From: Sphingobium sp052327305
GTDB lineage: Bacteria > Pseudomonadota > Alphaproteobacteria > Sphingomonadales > Sphingomonadaceae
Reading direction: 5' to 3'
Assembly: GCF_052327305.1 (NCBI RefSeq)
Contig: NZ_CP182486.1
Location: forward strand, 1,798,001-1,862,000
DNA length: 64,000 nucleotides
Part shown: positions 32,462 through 41,969 of the stretch, one piece after another
Position numbering within the stretch: the stretch's first letter is position 1
Layout: every line of letters starts with the position of its first letter
Notes under the pieces: model-generated
Databases searched by the model: none
Told to the model about the DNA's origin: nothing
What the model saw: the letters and a program-made list of their open reading frames with translations, nothing else
Program-made: the position numbers and the translations under genes

Positions 32462-35434
32462 TTAGAACTTAAAGCGGACACCTGCACGATAAGTCCGGCC
32501 CAGCGCGTCATAGAGTGCGGGGTTGGAGAAAATGTGCATGATCGCAGGATCGCGGTCGAACAAGTTGTCGACCTTGAAGTAAGCGGAGATCTGCGGCGTG
32601 ATGTTATAAGTGCCGCCGATATCCATATAGAAGGCGCCGGGAAGGAAATTGTCCTTCGGGCTGATGGTCTGGTTGATACCCGTAGAGGTCGGGCAGGTGC
32701 CCGGCTCACACTCGACGTAATTGTTGCTGATGACGCCGTCGCTGAACCAGCGCTCCTGCAGGAAGATCGAGAACTGATCGTTCGTGTAGGTCTGCGTCGC
32801 CATCCACTTCCAGTCCGGGATCGCACCGACATTCTGTCCCGCCTGATCGTTCGGGATCGTGCCCGGCAGACCCGTGTCGGTCACGTACTTTGCCACATGG
32901 GTGGCCAGTCCGCGCACGATGAAGGTGCCCGGCAAGCCCAGCGGATTGCGCCACTGGTAGCTCGCCTCGATGTCGAAGCCCTCGGTCTTGATCGAAGCGA
33001 AGTTGAACGACTGGACGTTGATGAAGTTCGGCCCGTTCGGATTGCTCAGGTTGAACGAGTTGCAGGTCTGCGGGAGAATGCCCCTATAGCAGTAGTTGAC
33101 GATATCGCCGGCACCAAGGCTACCGATCACGTCGTCGATATTGATCTTGTACCAGTCGAACGACGCGCTGAATCCGGGGAGCCAGGACGGGTTCGAGAGG
33201 GCAATACCGGCAGTCGTGTTGCGCGCCTTTTCCGGAGTCAGGGCGGGGTTGCCGACCGTATACTGCAGCGCCAGCACGTTCCGATTGTTGAACGGATCGA
33301 AGAAGTTCGGCAGCGTGGTGGTGACCGGTGCTGCGAACAGCTCCGACAGGTTAGGTGCGCGAATGTCGCGCGAGGTCACGCCGCGGAGGCGGAAGCCGTC
33401 CACAGGCAGTTCCCAGGTGCCGCCGATTTTCCAGGTCCAGACAGTGCCGGAAGTGGAGTAGTCGGTGACGCGCGCGGCACCGTTGAGGTTGGCGCGGCCT
33501 GCACCATCCGAGTTGAAGAGCGGCAGGTCGACTTCGACATAGCCCTCCTTCACGCTGTAGGCGCCCTGGCCATTGCGATAGTTGCCCGCGTACCAGTTGA
33601 CGCCATCGGCCAGCAGGACCGGGTCGGACGGATAGTTGGCATTGAACGCGGTATTGGCGCCGCCTGCACCATAAGGATCAGCGGTGACGCGATAATATTC
33701 ATGCCGCCACTCGCCGCCGAACGCGATCGAGACCGGACCGGCCCAGAGATCGAACGGCTGGCCCGAGAAGTTGAAGCTGGCGACATCCTGCGTCTGGCGC
33801 GTGCGCTGATAGGGGCCATTTGCGGGCTGGACATAGCGCAGCGCCGCTTCCGAAGGCGAGCCACCAATGATGTTGAGCGGCTGGCAGCCATTGGCACGGG
33901 CGACGGGATCGCGGCAGACAATGCTGCCGTTCAGGCTGATCGCGTCGATCGCCTGATCGAAGCGGCGCGATAGCAGGATGTTGGTCACGTCGATGTCGCT
34001 GTAGTTGGTGCCGTGCTGATAATACACGTCATAGGACCAGTCCGTCCCGCCCAGAGGTACGCGTCCCTTGGCGCCGGCGACGAAGCGATACTGGCGCCGG
34101 TTGGTGTAAACCTGGGTGTTACCCAGCGACGCGTTGCTGGTGCCGTAGCGGAAGCTGGTGATGCCTGCCGCGTCGCATTGATCACGCACGATCTGCGGCA
34201 CGAAGGGGTTTTCGCACTGGATCGTCAGGTTGGGGCGGTTCTGGCCGTTGATCGGCTGGTTCTGCGTCTTCACCCGGCCGACATTGACGGTGACATAGAC
34301 CTCGTTGTTCGGCGCGAAATCATATCCCAGGCGCGAATAGGCATTGAAGCGCTCGATGCTCGACTTGATCGAGCGGCCGGAGTCCACATTGCCCGAAACG
34401 TCGCCGCCCTGACAGAAGCCGAAGTCGCAACCGATCACCGAACCCGCAGCGTTGCGCGCCGGTACACCATTCGATCCGTACTGGAACTGGAACGGCCGAC
34501 CGGACTGATCGAACGCGATGCCCTGAAGCGGGCCCGCAGTGATCAGGCCATATTTCGTGAAGCCGGTCGACTGCGCATAGTCGCGCATCACCAGCTGCGG
34601 ATTACCGTCATTGAAGATGTTGCGGTCCACCAGTGTGCGCTGGATGAACCAGTCGCGCCCACCGGCCAGGCCGATGCCGTAGGGGCCAGGGCCAACGCCT
34701 GCTTCATCGCTATACTCGCCGCTGACGACGAAGTGGACCCTGTCGTCGAAGAAGCTTTTGCCGGCAGCGAGCTGGACCAGGACGCTCTCGTCGTCGCCAT
34801 AGTCGGTAATGCCGCCCTGAATGTTGCCCTTGAACCCCTCGAAGCGTGTGTCGGTGATGAAGTTCACCACACCGCCAACGGCGTCAGAACCGTAGGAAGC
34901 GGACGCGCCGCCATTCACCACGTCGACGCGCTTAACCAGGAGTTGGGGGAAAAGGCTGATGTCGGGAACGCCGGTCACATTGGCCCCGACCACGCGCTGA
35001 CCATCAAGGAGCGTCAACGTGCGGATCGCGCCTACGCCGCGCAGCGAGAAGGAGCTGAGGCCCTGCTGACCGCTGGAGGTGCTGAAGGTATTGGTTTGCG
35101 TGCCGCTCGAGCCCTGCAGCGAGGGAAGCTGCGCGATCGTGGTGAAGATGTTGGGCTGCGCGTTGGCGGCGATCTGGTTCTCGCCGATCACGGTCGTCGG
35201 CGTCGGAGCGTTGAAGCCGCTCGAAACGATGCGCGAACCGGTGACCACGATGTCGCTGGTGTCAGCGCTGTCCTGGGGCGTCTGGGGCAGGGCCGGCGCG
35301 GCCGTGGCGGCCTCTGGCGTAGCGTCCTGGGCGAGGGCGGGGGAGGTCAGCGCGGAAACGGCGAGCGCGATAGCGCTACCATTCACAAAAAATGATCGGA
35401 CGCCAGAGCGGCCAGTCGAACCCAAATATGCCAT
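32462..35434 (-). CDS. TonB-dependent outer-membrane receptor
   Basis: Outer-membrane active transporter of 990 residues from ATG 35434 (AGGAAGGG upstream). The signal peptide ends at about residue 36 (ALTSPALAQ). A TonB-box-like DIVVTGSRI follows, then the plug (LRGVGAIRTLTLLDGQRVV, GSDAVGGVVNFIT) and a long beta-barrel with many aromatic strands, finishing GRTYRAGVRFKF with the terminal Phe required for outer-membrane assembly. The substrate is not determined; neighbours for glycan processing make a carbohydrate or glycoconjugate possible. The upstream region contains an operator-like palindrome. Confidence 0.93.
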   Translation of the reverse strand: MAYLGSTGRSGVRSFFVNGSAIALAVSALTSPALAQDATPEAATAAPALPQTPQDSADTSDIVVTGSRIVSSGFNAPTPTTVIGENQIAANAQPNIFTTIAQLPSLQGSSGTQTNTFSTSSGQQGLSSFSLRGVGAIRTLTLLDGQRVVGANVTGVPDISLFPQLLVKRVDVVNGGASASYGSDAVGGVVNFITDTRFEGFKGNIQGGITDYGDDESVLVQLAAGKSFFDDRVHFVVSGEYSDEAGVGPGPYGIGLAGGRDWFIQRTLVDRNIFNDGNPQLVMRDYAQSTGFTKYGLITAGPLQGIAFDQSGRPFQFQYGSNGVPARNAAGSVIGCDFGFCQGGDVSGNVDSGRSIKSSIERFNAYSRLGYDFAPNNEVYVTVNVGRVKTQNQPINGQNRPNLTIQCENPFVPQIVRDQCDAAGITSFRYGTSNASLGNTQVYTNRRQYRFVAGAKGRVPLGGTDWSYDVYYQHGTNYSDIDVTNILLSRRFDQAIDAISLNGSIVCRDPVARANGCQPLNIIGGSPSEAALRYVQPANGPYQRTRQTQDVASFNFSGQPFDLWAGPVSIAFGGEWRHEYYRVTADPYGAGGANTAFNANYPSDPVLLADGVNWYAGNYRNGQGAYSVKEGYVEVDLPLFNSDGAGRANLNGAARVTDYSTSGTVWTWKIGGTWELPVDGFRLRGVTSRDIRAPNLSELFAAPVTTTLPNFFDPFNNRNVLALQYTVGNPALTPEKARNTTAGIALSNPSWLPGFSASFDWYKINIDDVIGSLGAGDIVNYCYRGILPQTCNSFNLSNPNGPNFINVQSFNFASIKTEGFDIEASYQWRNPLGLPGTFIVRGLATHVAKYVTDTGLPGTIPNDQAGQNVGAIPDWKWMATQTYTNDQFSIFLQERWFSDGVISNNYVECEPGTCPTSTGINQTISPKDNFLPGAFYMDIGGTYNITPQISAYFKVDNLFDRDPAIMHIFSNPALYDALGRTYRAGVRFKF

Positions 35435-35596
35435 TGCAACCCTTCCTGAGGAAATGACGCGCTTGCGAATTGCGCGTTGTGCTTGGAGCGTTCTTGAAAA
35501 CGTAACCGACCCGCTAAAAAGGGGTGCGGAACGATCGCACGCTCGTATGCTCTTGATAAACACAAGGAAAGTAGCAGGCTCGCAGTTTTTGGCTCG

Positions 35597-35611
35597 ATTT
35601 GTCCGACAAAT
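35597..35611. promoter_or_regulatory. Operator-like palindrome upstream of the TonB receptor gene
   Basis: ATTTGTC-C-GACAAAT is a perfect 7-bp inverted repeat with one central base, within the 348-bp divergent gap (35435-35782) between the TonB receptor and the glycosyltransferase gene. A shorter GCAAC-T-GTTGC repeat follows at 35625-35635. The gap is clearly less GC-rich and holds no gene. The binding protein is unknown. Confidence 0.45.
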
Positions 35612-35782
35612 TAAACGGACTACCGCAACTGTTGCAAGGCAGCATCATATAGGATACGATTCGACGTAAACCAGAAAGAAAGACGGATTTAACAGCATTT
35701 TAGCTTGGCTGTGGCACATGTGAGACATGACCAGTCTTGCGATCCTGCATTTTTCGAGTGCTGTGGCGGAAAGCGTCTTGTC

Positions 35783-36817
35783 GTGATCAGTGTCGGCAAA
35801 GGCCTTGTCGCGACTATGATCGCGCGCGATGAAGCGCGATGCATCGTTCGCTGCCTGGAAAGCGTCCGCCCGTGGGTCGACCATATGGTCGTACTGGATA
35901 CCGGTTCGCGCGACGGGACACCCGATCTGGCCCGGCAGTGCGGCGCGCAGGTCCATCATATGGACTGGCCGGACGATTTTTCGGTCGCGCGCAATCATCT
36001 GCTGGACTTAGCCAACGCCGATTGGGCGCTCATGATTGACGCCGACGAATGGATCGCATCGGGCGGGGAGGGGCTGCGCCAATGGTGCAGCGGCCCGCCC
36101 TGGCTGGGTGCAGCCTGTATCGAAAGCATGTTCGATCAGCCCGATGGCGCTGCGCCCGGCGCGCCGCTTCCCTCGGGCCGCAACTGGATCGTGCGTCTCC
36201 TCCCGCGGGGCGTTCGTTACGAAGGGCGCATCCACGAGCAGCCCATGTCGCGGCTACCCCGGCATCGCCTTAGCCTGCGCATCGGGCATGATGGTTATCT
36301 CGAGGCGCAGAGCGAGGGCAAGCGGGGGCGCAATATTGCGCTCCTGATGTGCGATCTGGAGGATAATCCCCACGATCCGTATCTGCTTTACCAGCTCGGC
36401 ACGGAGGCCGAACGGGGAGGGGATCATACAGAGGCGAGCGGCTGGTATCACCGGGCGTGGGAGCATACGCCTGCGGACGCGAATTGGCGGCACGCGCTGC
36501 TGGTGCGCCAGCTCCATTGCATGAGCCGCTCGGGTCAGCTCTCCGCTGCGCTCGCTCTTGCGGAGCGGGAAATCGGAACATGGCAGGACTCGCCGGATTT
36601 CTTCTTCGTTCTCGGCAATCTCCTGCTCGATCAGGCGGTGGCGGATCCGCCGCAGGCACTCGGTCAGTGGTTGCCCCTAGCCCGGTCAGCGTGGGAGCGT
36701 TGTCTGGAGATTGGCGAGCGGCCGGATCTGGAGGGCAGCGTCTATGGTCGGGGTAGCCACCTCGCCCGGCACAATCTCGATATGATGCGCGCCCAGATGG
36801 CCATGCTGGCAGGGTGA
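35783..36817 (+). CDS. Family 2 glycosyltransferase with TPR-like tail
   Basis: 344 residues from GTG 35783. Residues 5-110 are a GT2 (GT-A) catalytic domain: VATMIARDEARCIVRCLESV, DTGSRDGT, DDFSVARNHLLD and the metal/nucleotide-binding DAD in MIDADEW. The rest is helical and repeat-like (YLLYQLGTEAERGGDHTEASGWYHRAWEHTP, read as TPR units; quoted in parts YLLYQLGTEAERGG and DHTEASGWYHRAWEH). This layout occurs in protein- or peptide-modifying and surface-glycan GT2 enzymes. The acceptor is unknown. It diverges from the TonB receptor and converges on glgX. Confidence 0.82.
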   Translation: MISVGKGLVATMIARDEARCIVRCLESVRPWVDHMVVLDTGSRDGTPDLARQCGAQVHHMDWPDDFSVARNHLLDLANADWALMIDADEWIASGGEGLRQWCSGPPWLGAACIESMFDQPDGAAPGAPLPSGRNWIVRLLPRGVRYEGRIHEQPMSRLPRHRLSLRIGHDGYLEAQSEGKRGRNIALLMCDLEDNPHDPYLLYQLGTEAERGGDHTEASGWYHRAWEHTPADANWRHALLVRQLHCMSRSGQLSAALALAEREIGTWQDSPDFFFVLGNLLLDQAVADPPQALGQWLPLARSAWERCLEIGERPDLEGSVYGRGSHLARHNLDMMRAQMAMLAG

Positions 36818-36847
36818 AGCGCGCCGCCTCGCGCCTGACTCGTCAGT

Positions 36848-38671
36848 CTATGTCGTGGTCTTTCCGAAGCGGACAGTGCGTTTCTCCCGGTCGACCCGCA
36901 GGGTAAAGGGCGATGCAGGCGGCAGGCTCCGGTAAATGAAGCCGGGAGTCGCCGGGTTCTCCCAGTCCGTCACTGTCATCGGTGCGCCGTCGAGCCGCAA
37001 CCATTCGCCCGGTTCGGGAAAGGATGCGAGCACATCGCCCGACGCCGCCCGCCGCTCGGCGCAATCCCGCGCGAAGGCGAGCAATCCTTCGTCCAGCGCT
37101 TCCCAATCGACCCAGCCTAGCGGATTGTCCTGGCAATAAGCATTATTGTTGCCCTGCTGACTGCGACCGAATTCATCGCCCGCTGTGAGCATGATCGCCC
37201 CCGCCGAGGCGAAGAGCGTGGCGAGCAGCGCGCGTCGGTCGGCGTCGCGCCGGGCGAGGACTGCCGGGTCGTTGCTCGGCCCTTCCGCCCCGCCGTTCCA
37301 TGAGAAGTTCTCGCCATGGCCGTCACGGTTTTCCTCGCCATTGGCCCAGTTGTGCCGCGTTTCATAAGCTGTCGTGTCGGCCAGCGTGAAGCCGTCATGC
37401 GCGGCGAGGAAATTGACGCTCCGGGTGTGGGGGCCAAAAATGTCGGATGAACCGGCAAGCCGTGTGGCTAAGGCGCCCACGCCTTCGTCCCCCCGCCAGA
37501 AGCGCCGCACATCGTCGCGGTAGCGGTCGTTCCACTCCAGCCAGTTGGGCGGGAAATTGCCGAGCTGGTAGCCGCCCGGTCCCACATCCCATGGTTCGGC
37601 GATCATGATACGGTCAGCGAGCAAAGGGTCTGCGGCAACTTCGGAAAAGACGGGCGCATCCCGTTCGAAGCCCGGCGCGCGTGCCAGCACCGGGGCGAGA
37701 TCGAAGCGGAAGCCGTCAATGCCCGCGCCGCGCACGAAGTGCCGCAGCGTGTCGAGCATCATCCGCCGCACGACGGGCTGAGCGAAATCCAGCGTGTTTC
37801 CGGTGCCGGTGTCGTTGATGAGCCGACCCTCGGTATCGCGTGCGTAGTAAGTGGCGTTGTCGAGACCGCGCATCCCGATGATCGGGCCGAAGACATCGCT
37901 CTCGCCGCTATGGTTGAACACGAGGTCAAGGATGACGCCGATGCCAGCCTCGTGCAGCGCACTCACTGTCTCGCGCAGTTCGGCCATGCCGCCTGGGCAC
38001 AGGCGCGGGTCGAGCGCCATTGGTGCGATGGGATTATAGCCCCAATAATTGCTGAGGCCGAGTGGAGGCAGGTGGCGCTCGTCGATCCAGGCCACGATCG
38101 GCATCAGCTCAACGGCCGAGACATGCAGGCGCTGCAGGTGCGCGATGACATCCGGGTGCGCGAGTGCCGCCACCGTGCCGCGTACCGCCTCGGGCACTGT
38201 GGGGTGCAGCATGGTGAAGCCGCGTACATGCAGCTCATAGACAAGGCCGCCCGGTGTGAAGCGCGGGGCTTCTCGCGGCAGGTCGGGCAGGGGGGCTTCC
38301 AGCACCGCACGCGGCACGAGGTCTGCAGTGTCTTCGCCACCTATGCTCAGGCGAGGATCGTAAACGAACGGCTTGTCGAGCGCGGTGGCATAGGGGTCGA
38401 CCAGGAGCTTGGTGGGGTCGAACCAGTGACCATTTTCCGGAGCCCATTCCCCATCCGCGCGGTAGCCATAAAGCGCGCCGGTCGTCACACCGGGCACTTC
38501 CCCTTCCCATGTGTCGCCGGTCCTGACCATGGGCACGCGCGTCTCGCCACCTTCCACGAAGAGGCAGAGCGTCATCGCGGCGGCATTGTGAGAAAAGACG
38601 CGAAAGTGCGCGCCTGTGTCCGTCAGTGTCGCGCCAAGGGCAGAGGCGTGCGGCAGTGCGTCCGCTCTCAC
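36848..38671 (-). CDS. glgX: Glycogen debranching enzyme GlgX
   Basis: GH13 isoamylase-type enzyme that cuts alpha-1,6 branches of phosphorylase-limit dextrin. It is 607 residues with an N-terminal CBM48-like domain (ATLTDTGAHFRVFSHNAAAMTL, quoted in part as GAHFRVFSHNA) and the barrel motifs LDLVFNHSGE, GFRFDLAPV (nucleophile Asp), EPWDVGPGGY (acid Glu) and NFLAAHDGFTL. The GTG start overlaps the pgm stop (GTGA). It is the last gene of the glgA-pgm-glgX unit. Confidence 0.94.
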   Translation of the reverse strand: MRADALPHASALGATLTDTGAHFRVFSHNAAAMTLCLFVEGGETRVPMVRTGDTWEGEVPGVTTGALYGYRADGEWAPENGHWFDPTKLLVDPYATALDKPFVYDPRLSIGGEDTADLVPRAVLEAPLPDLPREAPRFTPGGLVYELHVRGFTMLHPTVPEAVRGTVAALAHPDVIAHLQRLHVSAVELMPIVAWIDERHLPPLGLSNYWGYNPIAPMALDPRLCPGGMAELRETVSALHEAGIGVILDLVFNHSGESDVFGPIIGMRGLDNATYYARDTEGRLINDTGTGNTLDFAQPVVRRMMLDTLRHFVRGAGIDGFRFDLAPVLARAPGFERDAPVFSEVAADPLLADRIMIAEPWDVGPGGYQLGNFPPNWLEWNDRYRDDVRRFWRGDEGVGALATRLAGSSDIFGPHTRSVNFLAAHDGFTLADTTAYETRHNWANGEENRDGHGENFSWNGGAEGPSNDPAVLARRDADRRALLATLFASAGAIMLTAGDEFGRSQQGNNNAYCQDNPLGWVDWEALDEGLLAFARDCAERRAASGDVLASFPEPGEWLRLDGAPMTVTDWENPATPGFIYRSLPPASPFTLRVDREKRTVRFGKTTT

Positions 38672-40302
38672 GTCACGACGTCGGGCGCAGTGCGTCCCGT
38701 ATGTTTCCCGATGCCGGCGATCGCCTCCGCCGCAGTGATCAGGTCCGCCAGCATGTCCGGTGTCTGCGCATCCAGATTACCGTCCGCCGGTTCGTAGCGC
38801 TCGATATAGACGCGCAGCGTTGCGCCTTCCGTGCCAGTGCCGGAGAGGCGGAAGACGATGCGCGACCCGCCCTCGAACAGCACGCGCAGACCCTGATTGG
38901 CGCTCACCGATCCATCGACCGGATCATCATAGGAGAAGCTGTCTGCCGCCGCGACCGTCAGCGGGCCGAAGCGCCCACCGGGCAGCGCTGGCAGCGCGGC
39001 GGTCAGGTCGGCGATCAGGGCGTTGGCCTTGTCCGTCTCCACGCCTTCATAGTCGTGGCGCGCATAATAATTGCGCCCGAACTTCGCCCAATGGTCGCGC
39101 GCCAGTGCATCGATGCTTTGCTGGCGTACCGCGAGGATGTTGAGCCACAGCAGCACTGCCCACAGGCCATCCTTCTCGCGCACATGGTCGCTGCCAGTGC
39201 CTGCGCTCTCTTCGCCGCAAATGGTCGCCATGCCGGCGTCGAGCAGATTGCCGAAGAACTTCCAGCCGGTAGGCGTCTCGAAGCAGGGCAGGCCCATTGC
39301 TTCCGCCACGCGGTCTGCCGCGGCGCTGGTCGGCATGGAGCGGGCAATGCCTTTCAGGCCCGCAGCATAGCCTTTGGCCAGATGCGCGTTGGCCGCAAGC
39401 ATTGCCAGCGAGTCCGATGGCGTGATGAAACGGCCCTTGCCGATGATGAGGTTGCGGTCGCCGTCACCATCAGATGCCGCGCCGATGTCCGGCGCGTCCG
39501 CGCTCATCATCAGGTCGTAGAGTGCCTTGGCATGAACGAGATTGGGATCGGGGTGATGGTGGCCGAAGTCCTCCAGCGGCGTGCCGTTGCGGACGGTGCC
39601 GGCAGCGAAGCCGAGACGCTTCTCGAGGATTTCGTGTGCATAAGGTCCGGTGATCGCGCTCATCGCGTCGAACGCCATGGTGAGGCCACCGGAAACCGCT
39701 GCCCGGATCGCGTCGAAGTCGAACAGCGTTTCCATGAGCGCCGCATAGTCGGCGACCGAGTCGACGACTTTCACTGTCATGCCACCAACTAGCGTTTCGC
39801 CGATCGCGTCTAGATCGACATCGGGTGTATCGACGGTCAGCCAGCGATCAATGGTCTGCGTGCGGGCATAGATCGCGTCGGTGACCTTCTCGGGCGCGGG
39901 GCCGCCATTGGCGACATTATATTTGATGCCAAAGTCCTCGTCCGGCCCGCCCGGATTGTGGCTGGCGGAAAGCACGAGGCCGCCTGACGCCTTGTTAAGG
40001 CGAATGAGATGGCTTGCCGCCGGAGTCGAGAGCAGGCCGCCCTGTCCCACCAGCGCGGTGCCATAGCCATTGGCCGCTGCGATGCGGATCGCAGCCTGAA
40101 TGACGGTGCGGTTGTGATAGCGTCCATCGCCGCCGATCACGAGCGTCGCGCCCTCCTTGCCGTCCACGACATCGAAGACGGACTGGATGAAGTTCTCCGC
40201 ATAGTTGGGCTGCGCGAAGACTTTCACCTTCTTGCGCAGGCCGGATGTGCCGGGCTTCTGGCCCTCGAAAGGCGCCGAGGGGACCATGCGAATGTCAGTC
40301 AT
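38668..40302 (-). CDS. pgm: Phosphoglucomutase (alpha-D-glucose specific)
   Basis: Interconverts glucose-1-phosphate and glucose-6-phosphate, linking glycogen to glycolysis. From ATG 40302 it is 544 residues, the normal length. It has the phosphoserine loop LSASHNPGG, the metal-binding GDGDRN, a sugar-binding CGEESAGTGSDH and the C-terminal phosphate-binding RLSGTGTEG. The ATG overlaps the glgA stop by four bases, which sets the start. glgX overlaps its end. Confidence 0.95.
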   Translation of the reverse strand: MTDIRMVPSAPFEGQKPGTSGLRKKVKVFAQPNYAENFIQSVFDVVDGKEGATLVIGGDGRYHNRTVIQAAIRIAAANGYGTALVGQGGLLSTPAASHLIRLNKASGGLVLSASHNPGGPDEDFGIKYNVANGGPAPEKVTDAIYARTQTIDRWLTVDTPDVDLDAIGETLVGGMTVKVVDSVADYAALMETLFDFDAIRAAVSGGLTMAFDAMSAITGPYAHEILEKRLGFAAGTVRNGTPLEDFGHHHPDPNLVHAKALYDLMMSADAPDIGAASDGDGDRNLIIGKGRFITPSDSLAMLAANAHLAKGYAAGLKGIARSMPTSAAADRVAEAMGLPCFETPTGWKFFGNLLDAGMATICGEESAGTGSDHVREKDGLWAVLLWLNILAVRQQSIDALARDHWAKFGRNYYARHDYEGVETDKANALIADLTAALPALPGGRFGPLTVAAADSFSYDDPVDGSVSANQGLRVLFEGGSRIVFRLSGTGTEGATLRVYIERYEPADGNLDAQTPDMLADLITAAEAIAGIGKHTGRTAPDVVT

Positions 40303-41759
40303 GTGGATGCGTGTTTCCCGGAGAGATTTAAATAAAGATCGGCATAAGCGCGCCCGCTCGCGGCCCAGCTGAAATCGGCGGCCATGCCCCGTTTCTGGAT
40401 GCGCTGCCATGTCGCTTCGTCGTGATAAAGCCGGATGGCGCGGCTGATCGCTTCAGACAGACCGGCATAGCTGACCGGAGCGAACTGCAGCCCGGTAGCG
40501 GCGTCCGCGGCGAGCGCGGCGGCATTGGCGTCGATCACTGTATCCGCGAGGCCGCCCGTGCGCGCCACCAGCGGCACGCAGCCATAGGCAAGGCCATAGA
40601 GCTGCGTGAGGCCGCAGGGCTCGAATCGGGAGGGCACGAGGATGATGTCACCGCCGCCCTGCATCAGGTGCGAGAGCGGCTCGTCATAGCCCGTGCGGAT
40701 CGCCATCCGGCCGGGGTGGCGCCCGGCAGCGGCGTGCAGCGCGCCTTCGATCGCCGCGTCGCCCGAACCCAGCAGCGCAAGCCGGCCACCCAGCCCGACG
40801 AGATGGTCGATCGCCTCGACCAGCACGTCCATGCCCTTCTGCCAGGTGAGCCGCGAGACGACGATGAACAGCGGGCCTTCGTCGCTATCCAGCCCGAAAG
40901 CCGCTTCGACCGCACGCTTATTGGCGAGTCTCTTCGCAAGCGTCTTGGGTGTGTAGGTCGCAGCCAGCGCGGGGTCGTGCGCAGGGTTCCACACAGCGGG
41001 ATCGATGCCGTTGACGATGCCATGCACCCGGTCGGCGCGGCCACGCACCAGCCCCTCTAGGCCCATGCCGAACTCACTGGAGCGGATCTCCTCCGCATAA
41101 CGCGGACTGACAGTCGTGATTGCGTCGGCAAGCGCCATTCCGGCTTTCAGATAACCCACGCCGCCATGATATTCGACGCCCTCTATCGAGAAGGCCTGAT
41201 GCGCCAAGCCAAGTCTTGGGAAGATATCGGCGCCAAACATGCCCTGAAAGGCCATGTTGTGGACTGTCATCACGCTGGCGGGTCTGCGGGGCGTCTCGCC
41301 ATAGGTCAGATAGGCCGGCGCCAGTCCCGCCTGCCAATCATGAGCATGGAGAATGTCATAGCCGCCCTTGCCGACGATGCCCGAGGCAAGGTCGGCTGCA
41401 GCTTTCGACAGCGCCGCGAAGCGCAGCCAGTTATCGCTCCAGTCGTGTCCGTTGACATCGCTATACGGCCCGCCACTGCGCTGAAAGAGCGTCGGCGCGT
41501 CGAGCACGGCGATGGGCAGCCCGTCATGTTTAGCAGTGACGATGCGGGCGGGCACGCCAAGCAGATCGTTATAGGCATGCAGCGTTCGTGCGCGGCCGAT
41601 CGTCTTCATGACGGCCGGGTAACCCGGCACCATGCGGGTCATGTCCACGCCATGGGGTGCGAGCGCGGCAGGGAGAGCGCCGGCGACATCTGCAAGACCG
41701 CCGGTCTTTACCAGCGGCCAGCATTCCGAAGCGACTGAGAGAACGGAGAGACGACTCAC
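40299..41759 (-). CDS. glgA: Glycogen synthase GlgA
   Basis: GT5 enzyme that transfers glucose from ADP-glucose to glycogen. 486 residues. The ADP-glucose loop KTGGLADV is at 18-25, HAHDWQAGLAPAY and the C-terminal donor-site motif EPCGLTQLYGLAYG are present. Start is GTG 41759. The 210 bp upstream contains a GCCTCCT/AGGAGGC hairpin (41783-41800), and the divergent PEP-CTERM gene starts at 41970, so glgA may have its own promoter apart from glgC. pgm and glgX follow with 4-nt overlaps. Confidence 0.96.
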   Translation of the reverse strand: MSRLSVLSVASECWPLVKTGGLADVAGALPAALAPHGVDMTRMVPGYPAVMKTIGRARTLHAYNDLLGVPARIVTAKHDGLPIAVLDAPTLFQRSGGPYSDVNGHDWSDNWLRFAALSKAAADLASGIVGKGGYDILHAHDWQAGLAPAYLTYGETPRRPASVMTVHNMAFQGMFGADIFPRLGLAHQAFSIEGVEYHGGVGYLKAGMALADAITTVSPRYAEEIRSSEFGMGLEGLVRGRADRVHGIVNGIDPAVWNPAHDPALAATYTPKTLAKRLANKRAVEAAFGLDSDEGPLFIVVSRLTWQKGMDVLVEAIDHLVGLGGRLALLGSGDAAIEGALHAAAGRHPGRMAIRTGYDEPLSHLMQGGGDIILVPSRFEPCGLTQLYGLAYGCVPLVARTGGLADTVIDANAAALAADAATGLQFAPVSYAGLSEAISRAIRLYHDEATWQRIQKRGMAADFSWAASGRAYADLYLNLSGKHAST

Positions 41760-41969
41760 CTGGACAGTTCAACCTTGCTGCGGCCTCCTGGCGAGGAGGC
41801 TGGCCTTAAAAACATGGGCGCTGCCCGACGAAAATCCGGGCAACATTGCAGACCCTGCCGTCTATTGCGTCAAATTGAAACAGGGGATGGTTAGGAAATA
41901 GTAAATGGATTCGTTTCGCGTCCAGCTTAGCGGTATAGGAGCGATCAACAGGGATGTGGGAGACCGAAA

